Part shown: positions 44,635 to 53,452 of the stretch, piece after piece
How the letters are laid out: the number at the start of each line of letters is the position of its first letter
Numbering within the stretch: position 1 is the stretch's first letter
Source of the DNA: an uncultured Campylobacter sp.
Lineage (GTDB): Bacteria; Campylobacterota; Campylobacteria; Campylobacterales; Campylobacteraceae
Length of the DNA stretch: 64,000 nucleotides
Direction of reading: 5' to 3'
Assembly (NCBI RefSeq): GCF_937997535.1
Contig: NZ_CALKTT010000060.1
Span: forward strand, 21,447-85,446
The notes under the pieces: model-generated
The model's input: only the letters and a program-made list of their open reading frames with translations
What the model was told of the DNA's origin: nothing
Databases searched by the model: none
Program-made: the position numbers and the translations under genes

Positions 44635-45457
44635 TTATTATCCCCGAGCCTATCGCTGCCATCTCTATAATTTTATTATTAATCTGCGAAAAACTAATTT
44701 CCGTAGGTTTATTTACTTCGTAATACTCAAAAAGCTCATACATCTTATACATAAGCTTGTTGATGTTCCTCATATTGCCGTCCGTTAAATTTAAAATCAA
44801 ATCGAAATTATCGTCGCTAAACATAAAATAGTATTGTTGAAAGCCGTGAAGTACAAGCTTTTTTTCAATATACAGCTTGACTTCGCCTAAATTTGAATTA
44901 GGAAGCTCGATGCTCTCCCAAATTCTAGTTTTAAAATAGTCCTTTGCGAGGCGATCTTCCTCGTCAGTCTTATGCACCGTAAATAAAAATTTAAATAATC
45001 TAGTATCTGCCATAAGGCGAATTTTTTCTATTAAATTTCCTGGATACAGCTGAGCTTCATCGAGCAAAATAACGACCTGCTCTACCGCTCCGACATTGGT
45101 AGAGATGCCAAATCTCTCTCTGTAAACCCGCATAAAATTTTCATAATTATCAATCGGCTCGCTAGGAGTAGAATGAAAAATCTGCGAATAAAGCTCTAAG
45201 AAAAATTCTTTCTCATCAAAAAACGGCTGCGGCACAAATACGACTCTTACCTTTTTTTCAAGATCGACCTTGATCTTATTAAGCAAAAATGTCTTGCCGC
45301 AACCCGGTTTGCCGTAAAAAAGTATGAGTTTCAACGGCTTTTGCAAAGCATTTAAAATTTTATGATAAGCAAGGGTCGATTTATCGAGATTAACGAAGTC
45401 TGAGACTTCGTTATCCTCGATAAAAATCTCCTTGATCGCCGTATAGTTATTACTCAT
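44627..45457 (-). CDS. ctsP: ExeA/GspA-like ATPase CtsP
   Basis: A 276-aa AAA+ ATPase with YGKPGCGKTFLLNKIK (Walker A) and VVILLDEAQ (Walker B), followed by LMADTRLFKFLFTVHKT, in the sensor-1 region. The domain order matches the ExeA/GspA family, and no peptidoglycan-binding domain is present. C. jejuni CtsP is a membrane-associated nucleotide-binding protein needed for transformation. It overlaps ctsD by 8 bases and the TPR-like gene by 8 bases. Confidence 0.85.
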   Translation of the reverse strand: MSNNYTAIKEIFIEDNEVSDFVNLDKSTLAYHKILNALQKPLKLILFYGKPGCGKTFLLNKIKVDLEKKVRVVFVPQPFFDEKEFFLELYSQIFHSTPSEPIDNYENFMRVYRERFGISTNVGAVEQVVILLDEAQLYPGNLIEKIRLMADTRLFKFLFTVHKTDEEDRLAKDYFKTRIWESIELPNSNLGEVKLYIEKKLVLHGFQQYYFMFSDDNFDLILNLTDGNMRNINKLMYKMYELFEYYEVNKPTEISFSQINNKIIEMAAIGSGIINA

Positions 45458-46961
45458 TTTCGTAGATGGATTTTGAGTAACCTAGCTCTTTAAGAGAGGT
45501 AGCAAGCGGCGCGCCGGTATTGTCAATGATATGTGGAGTTACTACAAAGATTAGCTCTGATGTGCTCAAAACATCGGCAGTACTTTTGAAAAGGTTTCCA
45601 ATTAATGGAATTTCAGCTAGCACAGGCACCCTAGTGTTATTCTTGGACTTAGTTGCACCAATCAAACCGCCTAAAATTACAGTATCGCCATCATCTACCC
45701 AAACTACGCTTGAGAGTTTCTTTTGCAAGGTATCAGGTGCGATATCTCTTCTGCCGTTTTCTTTTCTTACATTATCTTCGGCATATTTAAGAGAACTTAA
45801 AGACGGATTAATTCGTAGCATAATCCTATTATCATCTGAAATTTCAGGCAAGATATTCAAAAGAATACCTACAAATATTGAATACTGATCATCCGACTGA
45901 GTATCTCCGCCTTGATAATCACCTGTAGTAGTAGATTTCAATACATAGTTAATGGTATCACCTACGGAGATAATAGCAGGCTGATTATTCATTGTAGTTA
46001 CCTTAGGGCTTGAAATAATCTTGGTTTTACCTTTAGTCTCTAGGAAGTTAATCAAACCGTCGATATTAAAATTTAGATTAGCCCCTATCGTCCAAGTTCC
46101 GTGAGTATCGCTCGCCTTTCCTCTATTGCCGTTATCTATGTGATAGCCTGAAAGCTTAGTCGGATCTCCACCTACATAGGTATTAAATCCTAGTTGAAAT
46201 TTACTCCAATCAATACCGGTAGTGTATTCGTTATTTAGCTCGACAGATATGATATTTACGTCTAGCAAGACTTGGCGACTAAGGCGTTTTTGCATACCGC
46301 TTAGATATCTATCTACGCGAGCTATCTGAGACTTCATAGCAGTAACAGTTACTAAACCGGCATTTTGATTTATAATAGGAGCGACTGCGACGTATTTTTC
46401 GGTACCGTTATTTAAAACAGAAGTGATTTCCTCGCTAATCTTCTCCCAAAAATCAAATTTCTCTTTGGTAGTGATCTTATTATCGTCATTTTCTGTTTTA
46501 TCACTATCGCCATCATCTACTTTAGTAGGTGCGGAATCGACAGAAGATTTAGTAACAGCAGTACCTTCTCTAATAGAAGTGATGTAATCCACTTTAAAAG
46601 TCCTAGTCTCTAGCGCTGAAATTTTTAATATGCCATGAGAATACTCATAGCTTAGATTATTCTCTTTTATGAGTAGATCTAAAACTTCGCGTAAAGAAAG
46701 GTCTTTGATGCTTACGCCTTGCAGTGGCTTACTCATCTCCTCTTGAGCGATAGCGTCTTTTGCTACCACTGAAAAGCGGCACATATCAGATAGCTGAGTT
46801 AGCATCTCGTTTAGCGTAACGGTATCGTTAATCTTAATATTTAGCGCCTTTCTATCGCAGTTACCTGCAGTTGCAGAAGCGGCATATAGACTAGTAGCCG
46901 TAACAGACAAAGCAAGCATAGCGGCTATGCTAAGCTTTTTACTTATATGTAATAATGACAT
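45450..46961 (-). CDS. ctsD: Outer-membrane secretin CtsD (PilQ/GspD family)
   Basis: A 503-aa secretin forming the outer-membrane channel of the DNA-uptake machine. Signal peptide (KLSIAAMLALSVTATSLYAA), then a small STN-like domain (LQGVSIKDLSLREVLDLLIKEN), an N-type domain (VAPIINQNAGLVTVTAMKSQIARVD) and the secretin core with the conserved VPVLAEIPLIGNLFK and LIFVVTPHI. The start overlaps the preceding gene by 23 bases. The acidic stretch DDGDSDKTENDD in the middle is a linker. Confidence 0.92.
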   Translation of the reverse strand: MSLLHISKKLSIAAMLALSVTATSLYAASATAGNCDRKALNIKINDTVTLNEMLTQLSDMCRFSVVAKDAIAQEEMSKPLQGVSIKDLSLREVLDLLIKENNLSYEYSHGILKISALETRTFKVDYITSIREGTAVTKSSVDSAPTKVDDGDSDKTENDDNKITTKEKFDFWEKISEEITSVLNNGTEKYVAVAPIINQNAGLVTVTAMKSQIARVDRYLSGMQKRLSRQVLLDVNIISVELNNEYTTGIDWSKFQLGFNTYVGGDPTKLSGYHIDNGNRGKASDTHGTWTIGANLNFNIDGLINFLETKGKTKIISSPKVTTMNNQPAIISVGDTINYVLKSTTTGDYQGGDTQSDDQYSIFVGILLNILPEISDDNRIMLRINPSLSSLKYAEDNVRKENGRRDIAPDTLQKKLSSVVWVDDGDTVILGGLIGATKSKNNTRVPVLAEIPLIGNLFKSTADVLSTSELIFVVTPHIIDNTGAPLATSLKELGYSKSIYENE

Positions 46962-47367
46962 TTTGACTTCCTTGTTTTAGTGTTAGTTCGACTTTATTTT
47001 CATCGTCGTTGGTAATAATAACGCTATTACCCGTTATTTGCACGATCTTATATGAGCCTACATACTCGCCCAAACCATACCACTTATCGTTTAGCTTAAC
47101 CTTATCACCCATAATACCTACTAGCTGATAACCTAGATCCACCTGCTGATTAGTTTCTCTAGGCGCATTGGCTTCTTTAGGATAGAACGGATCTTGCAAA
47201 GAAGCTATCTGCTCATCGCTAAGACCCACTCTAGGCTTACTAAGATCATCGAATATCGCATCGTACTTAGCTTTATAGGCTCCATTACTAGGCGCCACCG
47301 TCTGATTATTATCTACAGCAAATAGAGCAGTAGAAAGTAGCAAAGAGCATAAAATTAACTTTTTCAT
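46939..47367 (-). CDS. PilP-like periplasmic protein of the cts locus (CtsR position)
   Basis: A 142-aa secreted protein (signal MKKLILCSLLLSTALFA). LQDPFYPKE is the PilP-like motif DPF, and the C-terminal half (YQLVGIMGDKVKLNDKWYGLGEYVGSYKIVQITGNSVII) is the beta-domain that in PilP contacts the secretin. It lies directly upstream of ctsD, where C. jejuni has ctsR; the two may be orthologues. It overlaps the PilO-like gene by one base (TAATG). Confidence 0.75.
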   Translation of the reverse strand: MKKLILCSLLLSTALFAVDNNQTVAPSNGAYKAKYDAIFDDLSKPRVGLSDEQIASLQDPFYPKEANAPRETNQQVDLGYQLVGIMGDKVKLNDKWYGLGEYVGSYKIVQITGNSVIITNDDENKVELTLKQGSQNVIITYK

Positions 47368-48020
47368 TAGTAATTTACTCCCCAGATAGATATACCGATG
47401 CTTCCACCGATTTTGCCATTTTTAGTGGCATTGATATCCATCTTATTTACATCTACGATCATCTCCGATTGTTCGATAAGGTTGATATACCTAAGGACGT
47501 TCGAAAATGCTCCTTCAAATTTCACATCTATATCCAGCAAAGCTTCAGGCTGAAAAATTTGTTTGATGCTAGGCTCTCTTCTATCGCTGTGAATAGCATA
47601 AATTTTAATATTGTTATTCTCTGCGATCGTTGAGAGGCTATCCATAAATTTAGCCCAGTTCTTTTCATTATAGGTAAGCTTCGAAATTTCTTTTAGCTTA
47701 CCGTCTAGATACCCACGCTCTTCAATGATATTGTTAAGGTTGGTCCTAGCACCATTGAGGATATTGCGTTTATTATTAACAAAAGCATCAGGATCACCGC
47801 CAAAAAACTCGTTATACTCTCTTTGTGCGCCTTCAAGCTTAGTCGTGGCAGTACTTAGATTTGTCTCGCTCTCTTCTAAATACGGATCTGTATAGTTACT
47901 TAAAATAAAGTAAGCTACCACACCTACAAACAATAAAGCTATGTAAAAATAGTTATTTGCACTATTTCCCTTGGAGGCAAACCATTGATCAAGTTGATCT
48001 AATGAACTTTTCTTTTTCAT
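47367..48020 (-). CDS. PilO-like inner-membrane protein of the cts locus
   Basis: A 217-aa bitopic protein: cytoplasmic tail, one helix (YFYIALLFVGVVAYFILSNY, about residues 24-43), a coiled coil with LEGAQREYNEFFGG and a periplasmic ferredoxin-like domain ending INATKNGKIGGSIGISIWG. This is the PilO layout. It should form the alignment complex with the PilM/N-like and PilP-like proteins encoded on either side. Its start overlaps the previous stop, with GGAGG nearby. Confidence 0.75.
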   Translation of the reverse strand: MKKKSSLDQLDQWFASKGNSANNYFYIALLFVGVVAYFILSNYTDPYLEESETNLSTATTKLEGAQREYNEFFGGDPDAFVNNKRNILNGARTNLNNIIEERGYLDGKLKEISKLTYNEKNWAKFMDSLSTIAENNNIKIYAIHSDRREPSIKQIFQPEALLDIDVKFEGAFSNVLRYINLIEQSEMIVDVNKMDINATKNGKIGGSIGISIWGVNY

Positions 48021-49540
48021 TATTTAACCTCCACACTGATATTACTATCGTAAAAGACGGTTTTATTACCCTCTTGTAGCGCGATTGTTTTAGTATCCAC
48101 GCCATACACCTCTTTTTTACTGATATCCTCTAAAAGCTCGGTCATCTGCTTATCGTTTTTGGTGCGCACTTGAACAGTTAGAGTCCTATTCTCATCACCG
48201 ATCCTAACCATATTGCCCTTATTTTTAACGACCATATTAGTTAGCTCAAAAATAGAAACACCCTTCATAGCGTAATTATTTTTCTTATCTAAGATGGCAT
48301 TAATTAGTTTGCGCCTGTCGTTAAGCTCCTTGCCACTCTTAGCAGCCTGGGCATTTACCTCTTTAGTCTCTTTATCCAAACGCGCACTTTCAGTTCTAGC
48401 TGGACCCATCTTTTCCTCTAAACCTTTATATTCGCTAGTTTTATCATCAGCTACCATATTATTATAATATCCATAGCCGAAGTTATACGCAGGATACGCA
48501 GCCCCAAGTAAGCAGCCTAGCAGCATATAGCCTATCAGCTTGCCGGTTGATCTTTGAGTCAAAGGCGGAGGTCTCATAAACGGCGAGTAGTTGTGATCGT
48601 CATCTTTGGTAACTAAATAATCTTGACCTACCAAGAACATCAAAATATCTAGCTGAGTGAGTGGATAATCTTTTGCGTTGATTGCAACGTTAAAATTAAA
48701 ATCCTTGTATCTTAGCTTTAGATTATTTTCTACAAAAACCTCGATCGCAGGAATTTTACCAATATCCGTTCCGATATAAACGTTTTGAATATTGACGTTG
48801 TAAATTTTACTAATACCGTTCAACACGTCGTTGATGTAGTAAAACATATCGTCAAAAATTTGGATCATATAATCGCGTTCGGTCGGATTTTCTAAATTTA
48901 CTCCCTGTTTGGAGAGCAGTCTATAAAAGCTCTCTTCATCGACCCTGCTACCGACTAGCTCGACATATTTTTCATGCAAAAATTTTAGGTTGTATCTTAC
49001 TTGGCGGGATTGAAAATATTCGCCATTTTGATACACTACCAAAAACGCATCGTCGCGTTGCAAGTAGATGAAGCAGTCGATTCCGTCGCGAGTTAGGACA
49101 CCTCTATTATACAAGCCCTCGTATAAAAACGGAGCCATAGCCACATAGTCGATGTAGTTCGTCCTAGCGGCGATCGCATCGAATTCTGAAGTGAGTTTGG
49201 CATTATCTACGACAAAGACATTGAAAATTCTATCATCGCCGCCAGCGCCTATTACCTCACTATAGGTGATTTTGTAATCCAAAGCGGTGTCAAGCCCCAG
49301 CTCCTCATACACCTTAACGACGATCGCATCTAAAAGATCCGCGTCCTCTACCGATCTGCTTATCTCGACCGTCGCAGTCATTATATCCTTATACGGAATA
49401 TATGAGACGTAAGTTTCCTTCGCACGATTCGCTTTTGAGAAGTCGTGCTCGAAAACTTCATTCTCACTTAGACCGAATATGGTTTGCGTGACTTTGTTAA
49501 TCGCAACAATCGAACTAGCATTTTTACTATTCTTTGCCAT
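48020..49540 (-). CDS. PilM-PilN-like fusion protein of the cts locus
   Basis: A 506-aa protein; I use ATG 49540 (MAKNSKNASSIVAINK) because the longer frame begins at TTG 49606 inside the era stop with no ribosome-binding site. The first 330 residues look like the actin-like PilM fold (FIYLQRDDAFLVVYQNGEYF, VYIGTDIGKIPAIEVF). A membrane helix (LIGYMLLGCLLGAAYPAYN) comes next, then a coiled coil and a PilN-like periplasmic domain (NMVRIGDENRTLTVQVRTK). A natural fusion would replace two genes of the type IV pilus alignment complex. It may correspond to CtsX; I am not sure of that name. Confidence 0.7.
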   Translation of the reverse strand: MAKNSKNASSIVAINKVTQTIFGLSENEVFEHDFSKANRAKETYVSYIPYKDIMTATVEISRSVEDADLLDAIVVKVYEELGLDTALDYKITYSEVIGAGGDDRIFNVFVVDNAKLTSEFDAIAARTNYIDYVAMAPFLYEGLYNRGVLTRDGIDCFIYLQRDDAFLVVYQNGEYFQSRQVRYNLKFLHEKYVELVGSRVDEESFYRLLSKQGVNLENPTERDYMIQIFDDMFYYINDVLNGISKIYNVNIQNVYIGTDIGKIPAIEVFVENNLKLRYKDFNFNVAINAKDYPLTQLDILMFLVGQDYLVTKDDDHNYSPFMRPPPLTQRSTGKLIGYMLLGCLLGAAYPAYNFGYGYYNNMVADDKTSEYKGLEEKMGPARTESARLDKETKEVNAQAAKSGKELNDRRKLINAILDKKNNYAMKGVSIFELTNMVVKNKGNMVRIGDENRTLTVQVRTKNDKQMTELLEDISKKEVYGVDTKTIALQEGNKTVFYDSNISVEVK

Positions 49541-49602
49541 AACACTCCACTTCCAAATGAAATTTTCTACGCTGCTAATACTAATAGAAATAAAATAAAA
49601 TG

Positions 49603-50472
49603 TCAATAGATAAAATCGGTTTTTACCCTAAATTCGTCATTTTTCCAGCTTTTTTTTACAAAAACTGTTAATTTTAAGTAAATTTTGACCTTAGAAAAAT
49701 TTGAAATTAACTTTTTGGCTCGAATTCCGATCCGCTTGATTGCCTCGCCGTTTTTGCCGATCAACATCTCTTTATGAGAATTAGTGTCCGTTATGATCTG
49801 CGCATATACCGAGATCAGACCCGGTTTTTCTATAACCTTTTCCATCACGACATCGCTGCAATACGGGATCTCGTCGCTCATACTCTCAAAGATCGCCTCA
49901 AGTATGAAATCGCGATAAATTTCGCGTTCATTGGTCGCGCTTAAAATTTCAGGATCGTAAAAGTACTCATGCTCGGGCAAAATTTTACAAATTTCGTCCA
50001 AAACCTGCTTTTTATAGACCTTTTTTTTGATGCTAACCGGGATTATCGCTTCGAATTTATCGGTAAATTTTTGATATTGCAGCAGCTTTTGCACGATCTT
50101 TTCGTCGTTTGCTTCGTCTATTTTGGTTAGAATAACGATGTGTTTGGTGCTGGGGTTTAAATTTAAAAATTTCTCGTATTCTGCGGTATCGTCGTGCACT
50201 GGCGCCAAAAACAGCACCAAATCGCAGCCCTCAATCGCTCCGAGCGCCACTTCGACCATCAGCTTATTCATCAGCTTGGCACTTTCGTGCAGTCCCGGCG
50301 TGTCCGTGAAAATAACCTGATCTGCGCCGTTCATCGCGATGCCGTTAATCTTACGGCGCGTGGCGTTGATTTTGTGCGAGACGAGCGAAATTTTCTCGCC
50401 GCAGAGATAGTTTAACAGCGAGCTCTTGCCCGCATTCGTCCGCCCGATAAGCGTTACAAATCCGCTTTTCAT
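49603..50472 (-). CDS. era: GTPase Era
   Basis: Ribosome-assembly GTPase that binds the 3' end of 16S rRNA. The 289-aa protein has GRTNAGKSSLLNYL (G1), DTPGLHES (G3) and LTKIDE (G4), then the C-terminal KH domain with MLIGKNGEAIKRIG. The ATG 50472 is preceded by AAGGA. In C. jejuni era is next to hslU, as here, although a 500-base gene-free spacer now separates them. Confidence 0.95.
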   Translation of the reverse strand: MKSGFVTLIGRTNAGKSSLLNYLCGEKISLVSHKINATRRKINGIAMNGADQVIFTDTPGLHESAKLMNKLMVEVALGAIEGCDLVLFLAPVHDDTAEYEKFLNLNPSTKHIVILTKIDEANDEKIVQKLLQYQKFTDKFEAIIPVSIKKKVYKKQVLDEICKILPEHEYFYDPEILSATNEREIYRDFILEAIFESMSDEIPYCSDVVMEKVIEKPGLISVYAQIITDTNSHKEMLIGKNGEAIKRIGIRAKKLISNFSKVKIYLKLTVFVKKSWKNDEFRVKTDFIY

Positions 50473-50970
50473 ATTTTCCTTAAATTTATAAATTTATCTT
50501 GCAACCGCAACACTAAGCCCTTGCGGGTAAATTTTAAAATCTCGTTTTGTGCAAACTAGCTCCGCACAAGCGTCGAAATTTTAAAATTCCAACGCCACAC
50601 AAACAGGTGAAATTTTAAAATTTCAAGCTGCACGGTAGCAATAAATTTCGCTTGCCGTAGCGCAGAATTTTATCTATTTCAAATTCTGTGCGCCGTAAAT
50701 TTTGCGACTTCATAAATTGATCGCGAAATTTTAAATTTTATCCTGCCATGCGCTACGGCTTGACATACAGCCCGCACCGCACAAAATTCAATCATCCTTG
50801 AAATTTTACAGACTCAAAATTTTAAAGCATCGTCAAATTTAAAAAGATAAAATTTCTGCGCATTTTAAAATTCCGCTAAATTTCATACTTAAAATTCTAG
50901 CGCTTTGCAAATTTAAAAACCGCAAACTTCCACGGCTCCGCAGTTTTATAAGAGTAGCTGTCGCGCTGCC
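50473..50970. other. Gene-free spacer between era and hslU
   Basis: No gene or RNA is visible. It is dense in AAATTTTAAAATT palindromes (for example at 50528, 50577 and 50610) and reads as alternating AT palindromes and GC-rich words. The era promoter should lie at its left end but I cannot pick it out. Confidence 0.6.
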
Positions 50971-52290
50971 TTATAAAATGTATTTCGCCAGATCCTCGTC
51001 GCTTGCGATGCCTGCGAGTTTTTCGCTTACGAGCTTCTCATCCACGATGATCTTTTGCCCTTTAAACTTATCCGCTTCGAAGCTGATATCCTCAAGCACT
51101 TTTTCCATTATCGTATGCAGCCTTCTAGCGCCGATGTCTTCTACTTTTTCGTTCGTGCTCGCCGCAAATTTCGCGATCGCTTTGACCCCGTCCTCGCTAA
51201 ATTCCAGCTCCACGCCCTCGGTCTTTAAAAGCGCCGAGTACTGCTTAAGAAGTGAATTTTTCGGCTTGGTTAAAATTTCGCACAGCGCCGCCTCGTCTAG
51301 GCTGTCAAGCTCGACGCGAAGCGGGAAGCGCCCCTGAAGCTCGGGTATGAGATCGCTAGGCTTGCTGATATGAAAGGCGCCCGCGGCGATAAAAAGGATG
51401 TGATCGGTGTCAATATTGCCGAATTTCGTGCTTACGCTGCTGCCCTCCACGATCGGAAGCAGATCGCGCTGTACGCCCTCTTTGCTCGGATCCTGCCTGC
51501 CGCTATTGCCGCTTGAGACCGCCACCTTATCGATCTCGTCGATAAAGATGATGCCCTCGTTTTGCGCGCGTCTAACGGCTTCGGCTTTGATACTCTCCAT
51601 ATCAAGGACCTTCTCGCTAGCCTCGCTTTTAAGGGCAACCTTGGCGTCTTTTACCTTCATCTCTTTTTTGCTCTTGCGCGTCGAAATTCCGATTACCTTA
51701 ATGAAGCTTTCCTGCATATTCGCCATCTCGGGCGGCAAATTTGGATTTGACTCAAGCGCGTTTTCGCTTACTTCGATCTCGATACTAAGATCGTCCAGAT
51801 CGCCGCGCTCGAGCTTGGCTGCCATCTTTTCGTAGCTTTTTTCGTAATCTGCGATCTTCTCCTCGCTCGCTCCGCGCGGAAGCGGCGGAAGGACTTTTTC
51901 TAAAATTTTACGCTTGATGTAATCATCGATCTTGTCTTTGTTCTTTTCAAATTCCTCGCCGCGCACTAAATTTACCGACGCGGCGGCCAGATCGCGCACC
52001 ATGCTCTCCACGTCGCGCCCCACAAAGCCTACTTCGGTATATTTGCTCGCCTCAACCTTAATAAAAGGAAGCCCAAACATCTTCGAAAGCCTGCGCGCGA
52101 TCTCGGTCTTACCCACGCCGGTAGATCCGATCATCAGGATGTTTTTAGGCATCACCTCGTTTTTCATCTCATCTTCAAGTGCCATTCTACGGTAGCGGTT
52201 TCGCAAAGCCACTGCTATCGTGCGTTTGGCGCTATTTTGTCCGATTATATATTCGTCTAGTTTCTCTACAATCTGCTTTGGCGTCATCAT
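50971..52290 (-). CDS. hslU: HslU (ClpY) ATPase subunit of the HslUV protease
   Basis: AAA+ unfoldase that feeds substrates to HslV. The 439-aa protein has IIGQ near the N terminus, IGSTGVGKTEIARRL (Walker A), IIFIDEIDKVA (Walker B), GAFHISKPSDLIPELQGRFPLRVEL and the closing pattern ending DLAKYIL, with the C-terminal Leu-rich tail that docks into HslV. The I domain (residues about 110-230) is present. It overlaps hslV by 4 bases. Confidence 0.96.
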   Translation of the reverse strand: MMTPKQIVEKLDEYIIGQNSAKRTIAVALRNRYRRMALEDEMKNEVMPKNILMIGSTGVGKTEIARRLSKMFGLPFIKVEASKYTEVGFVGRDVESMVRDLAAASVNLVRGEEFEKNKDKIDDYIKRKILEKVLPPLPRGASEEKIADYEKSYEKMAAKLERGDLDDLSIEIEVSENALESNPNLPPEMANMQESFIKVIGISTRKSKKEMKVKDAKVALKSEASEKVLDMESIKAEAVRRAQNEGIIFIDEIDKVAVSSGNSGRQDPSKEGVQRDLLPIVEGSSVSTKFGNIDTDHILFIAAGAFHISKPSDLIPELQGRFPLRVELDSLDEAALCEILTKPKNSLLKQYSALLKTEGVELEFSEDGVKAIAKFAASTNEKVEDIGARRLHTIMEKVLEDISFEADKFKGQKIIVDEKLVSEKLAGIASDEDLAKYIL

Positions 52291-52835
52291 CTCTTTTCAT
52301 CCCAAATTGCGTATGTTTTGATGTTTTCGTTCGTGTAAATGCAAATCTCGCCCGCAATTTTAAGGCTTTGCTTTACGAGCTCCTCTTCGTCTAGGCTAGC
52401 AAATTTATCCAAAGCTCGCGCCGCGCTAAGAGCGTAATTCCCGCCACTTCCGATCGCCGCGATCTTGCCGTCGTCCGGCTCTACCACGTCGCCCGTGCCG
52501 CTAAGCAAAAAGATATTTTTGCGGTCCAGCACCAGCATCATCGCTTCGAGCTTTCGCAGATACTTATCCTTGCGCCACTGCTTGCTAAATTCTATCACAG
52601 CCCTTAAAAGATCGCCCTTTGCGCCATCTAAGCACTTCTCAAACATATCAAAAAGATTAAACGCATCGGCGGTGCTGCCCGCAAAACCCGCCAAAACGCC
52701 CCCATCTTTGCCAATCTTTCGAATTTTAGTCGCGTTGCCTTTTAAGACGGTGTTTCCGAACGTAACCTGCCCATCGCCGCCGATGACAGAGGCCTTCGCG
52801 CCTTTGTAGGCTAAAATGGTAGTCGCTTCAAACAC
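52287..52835 (-). CDS. hslV: HslV protease subunit
   Basis: N-terminal-threonine peptidase of the HslUV complex. The 182-aa protein starts MFEATTILAYKG; Thr5 is the likely catalytic nucleophile after removal of a four-residue propeptide. GDGQVTFGNTVLKG is the signature. Lys/Asp residues of the active site are in the VIGGDGQ region. It overlaps rplI (8 bases) and hslU (4 bases), so the three form one operon as in C. jejuni. Confidence 0.95.
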   Translation of the reverse strand: MFEATTILAYKGAKASVIGGDGQVTFGNTVLKGNATKIRKIGKDGGVLAGFAGSTADAFNLFDMFEKCLDGAKGDLLRAVIEFSKQWRKDKYLRKLEAMMLVLDRKNIFLLSGTGDVVEPDDGKIAAIGSGGNYALSAARALDKFASLDEEELVKQSLKIAGEICIYTNENIKTYAIWDEKR

Positions 52836-53271
52836 TAGCCACCTCTATCTCAAATTTAGCGCTTATGCCGTGCTTTAGCTTGGCATTTACGTCGTAGATC
52901 CCGGTCGTTTTGATAGCCTCGGTCTCTAAAATTTTCTTATCGATTTCGATCCCCTTTTGCTCTTTTAGCGCGGTTGCGATCTCATCTTTGGTAACCGAGC
53001 CGAAAAGCGCGCCGCTCTCGCCCATCTGCTTTACGATCTTTACGCGGATCTTAGCTAGCTCCTCGGCTAGTTTTTGCAGGCTTGCGACCTCATATTTTTC
53101 TAGCTCGGCTTGCTTTTTCTTATCCGCTTCAAATTTACGCAAAACCTCAGTTGTAGCGGCTTTGGCGTAGCCTTTGCCGATTAGGAAGTTATTGCCGTAG
53201 CCGTCCTTGACCTCTTTTATCTCGCCCGCCTTTCCGAGCCCCTTAACATCTTTTATCAATAATACTTTCAT
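52828..53271 (-). CDS. rplI: 50S ribosomal protein L9
   Basis: A 147-aa ribosomal protein that binds 23S rRNA near the L1 stalk. The N-terminal domain MKVLLIKDVKGLGKAGEIKEVKDGYGNNFLI is the L9 signature, followed by the long connecting helix and the C-terminal RNA-binding domain (GALFGSVTKDEIATALKE). It is the first gene of the rplI-hslV-hslU operon. Confidence 0.97.
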   Translation of the reverse strand: MKVLLIKDVKGLGKAGEIKEVKDGYGNNFLIGKGYAKAATTEVLRKFEADKKKQAELEKYEVASLQKLAEELAKIRVKIVKQMGESGALFGSVTKDEIATALKEQKGIEIDKKILETEAIKTTGIYDVNAKLKHGISAKFEIEVASV

Positions 53272-53452
53272 ACATTATCCTTTTAAATTTAGCTTTAAAA
53301 TTATAAAATTTTATAAGCGGCGCGGGCGTATCTAAAATTTTGTGAAATTTTATGAAATTTGCCCACAGCCGCTCGCTACTTTTCCGATAAATTTTAAAAT
53401 TTCGTTTTGTGAAATTTGCCTGCACACCTTGCCGCTATAGGCAAAATTTCAG

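Noticed and set aside
49541..49606. TTG start of the PilM-PilN-like protein at 49606
   Set aside because: No ribosome-binding site and the extra 22 residues look non-coding; ATG 49540 preferred.
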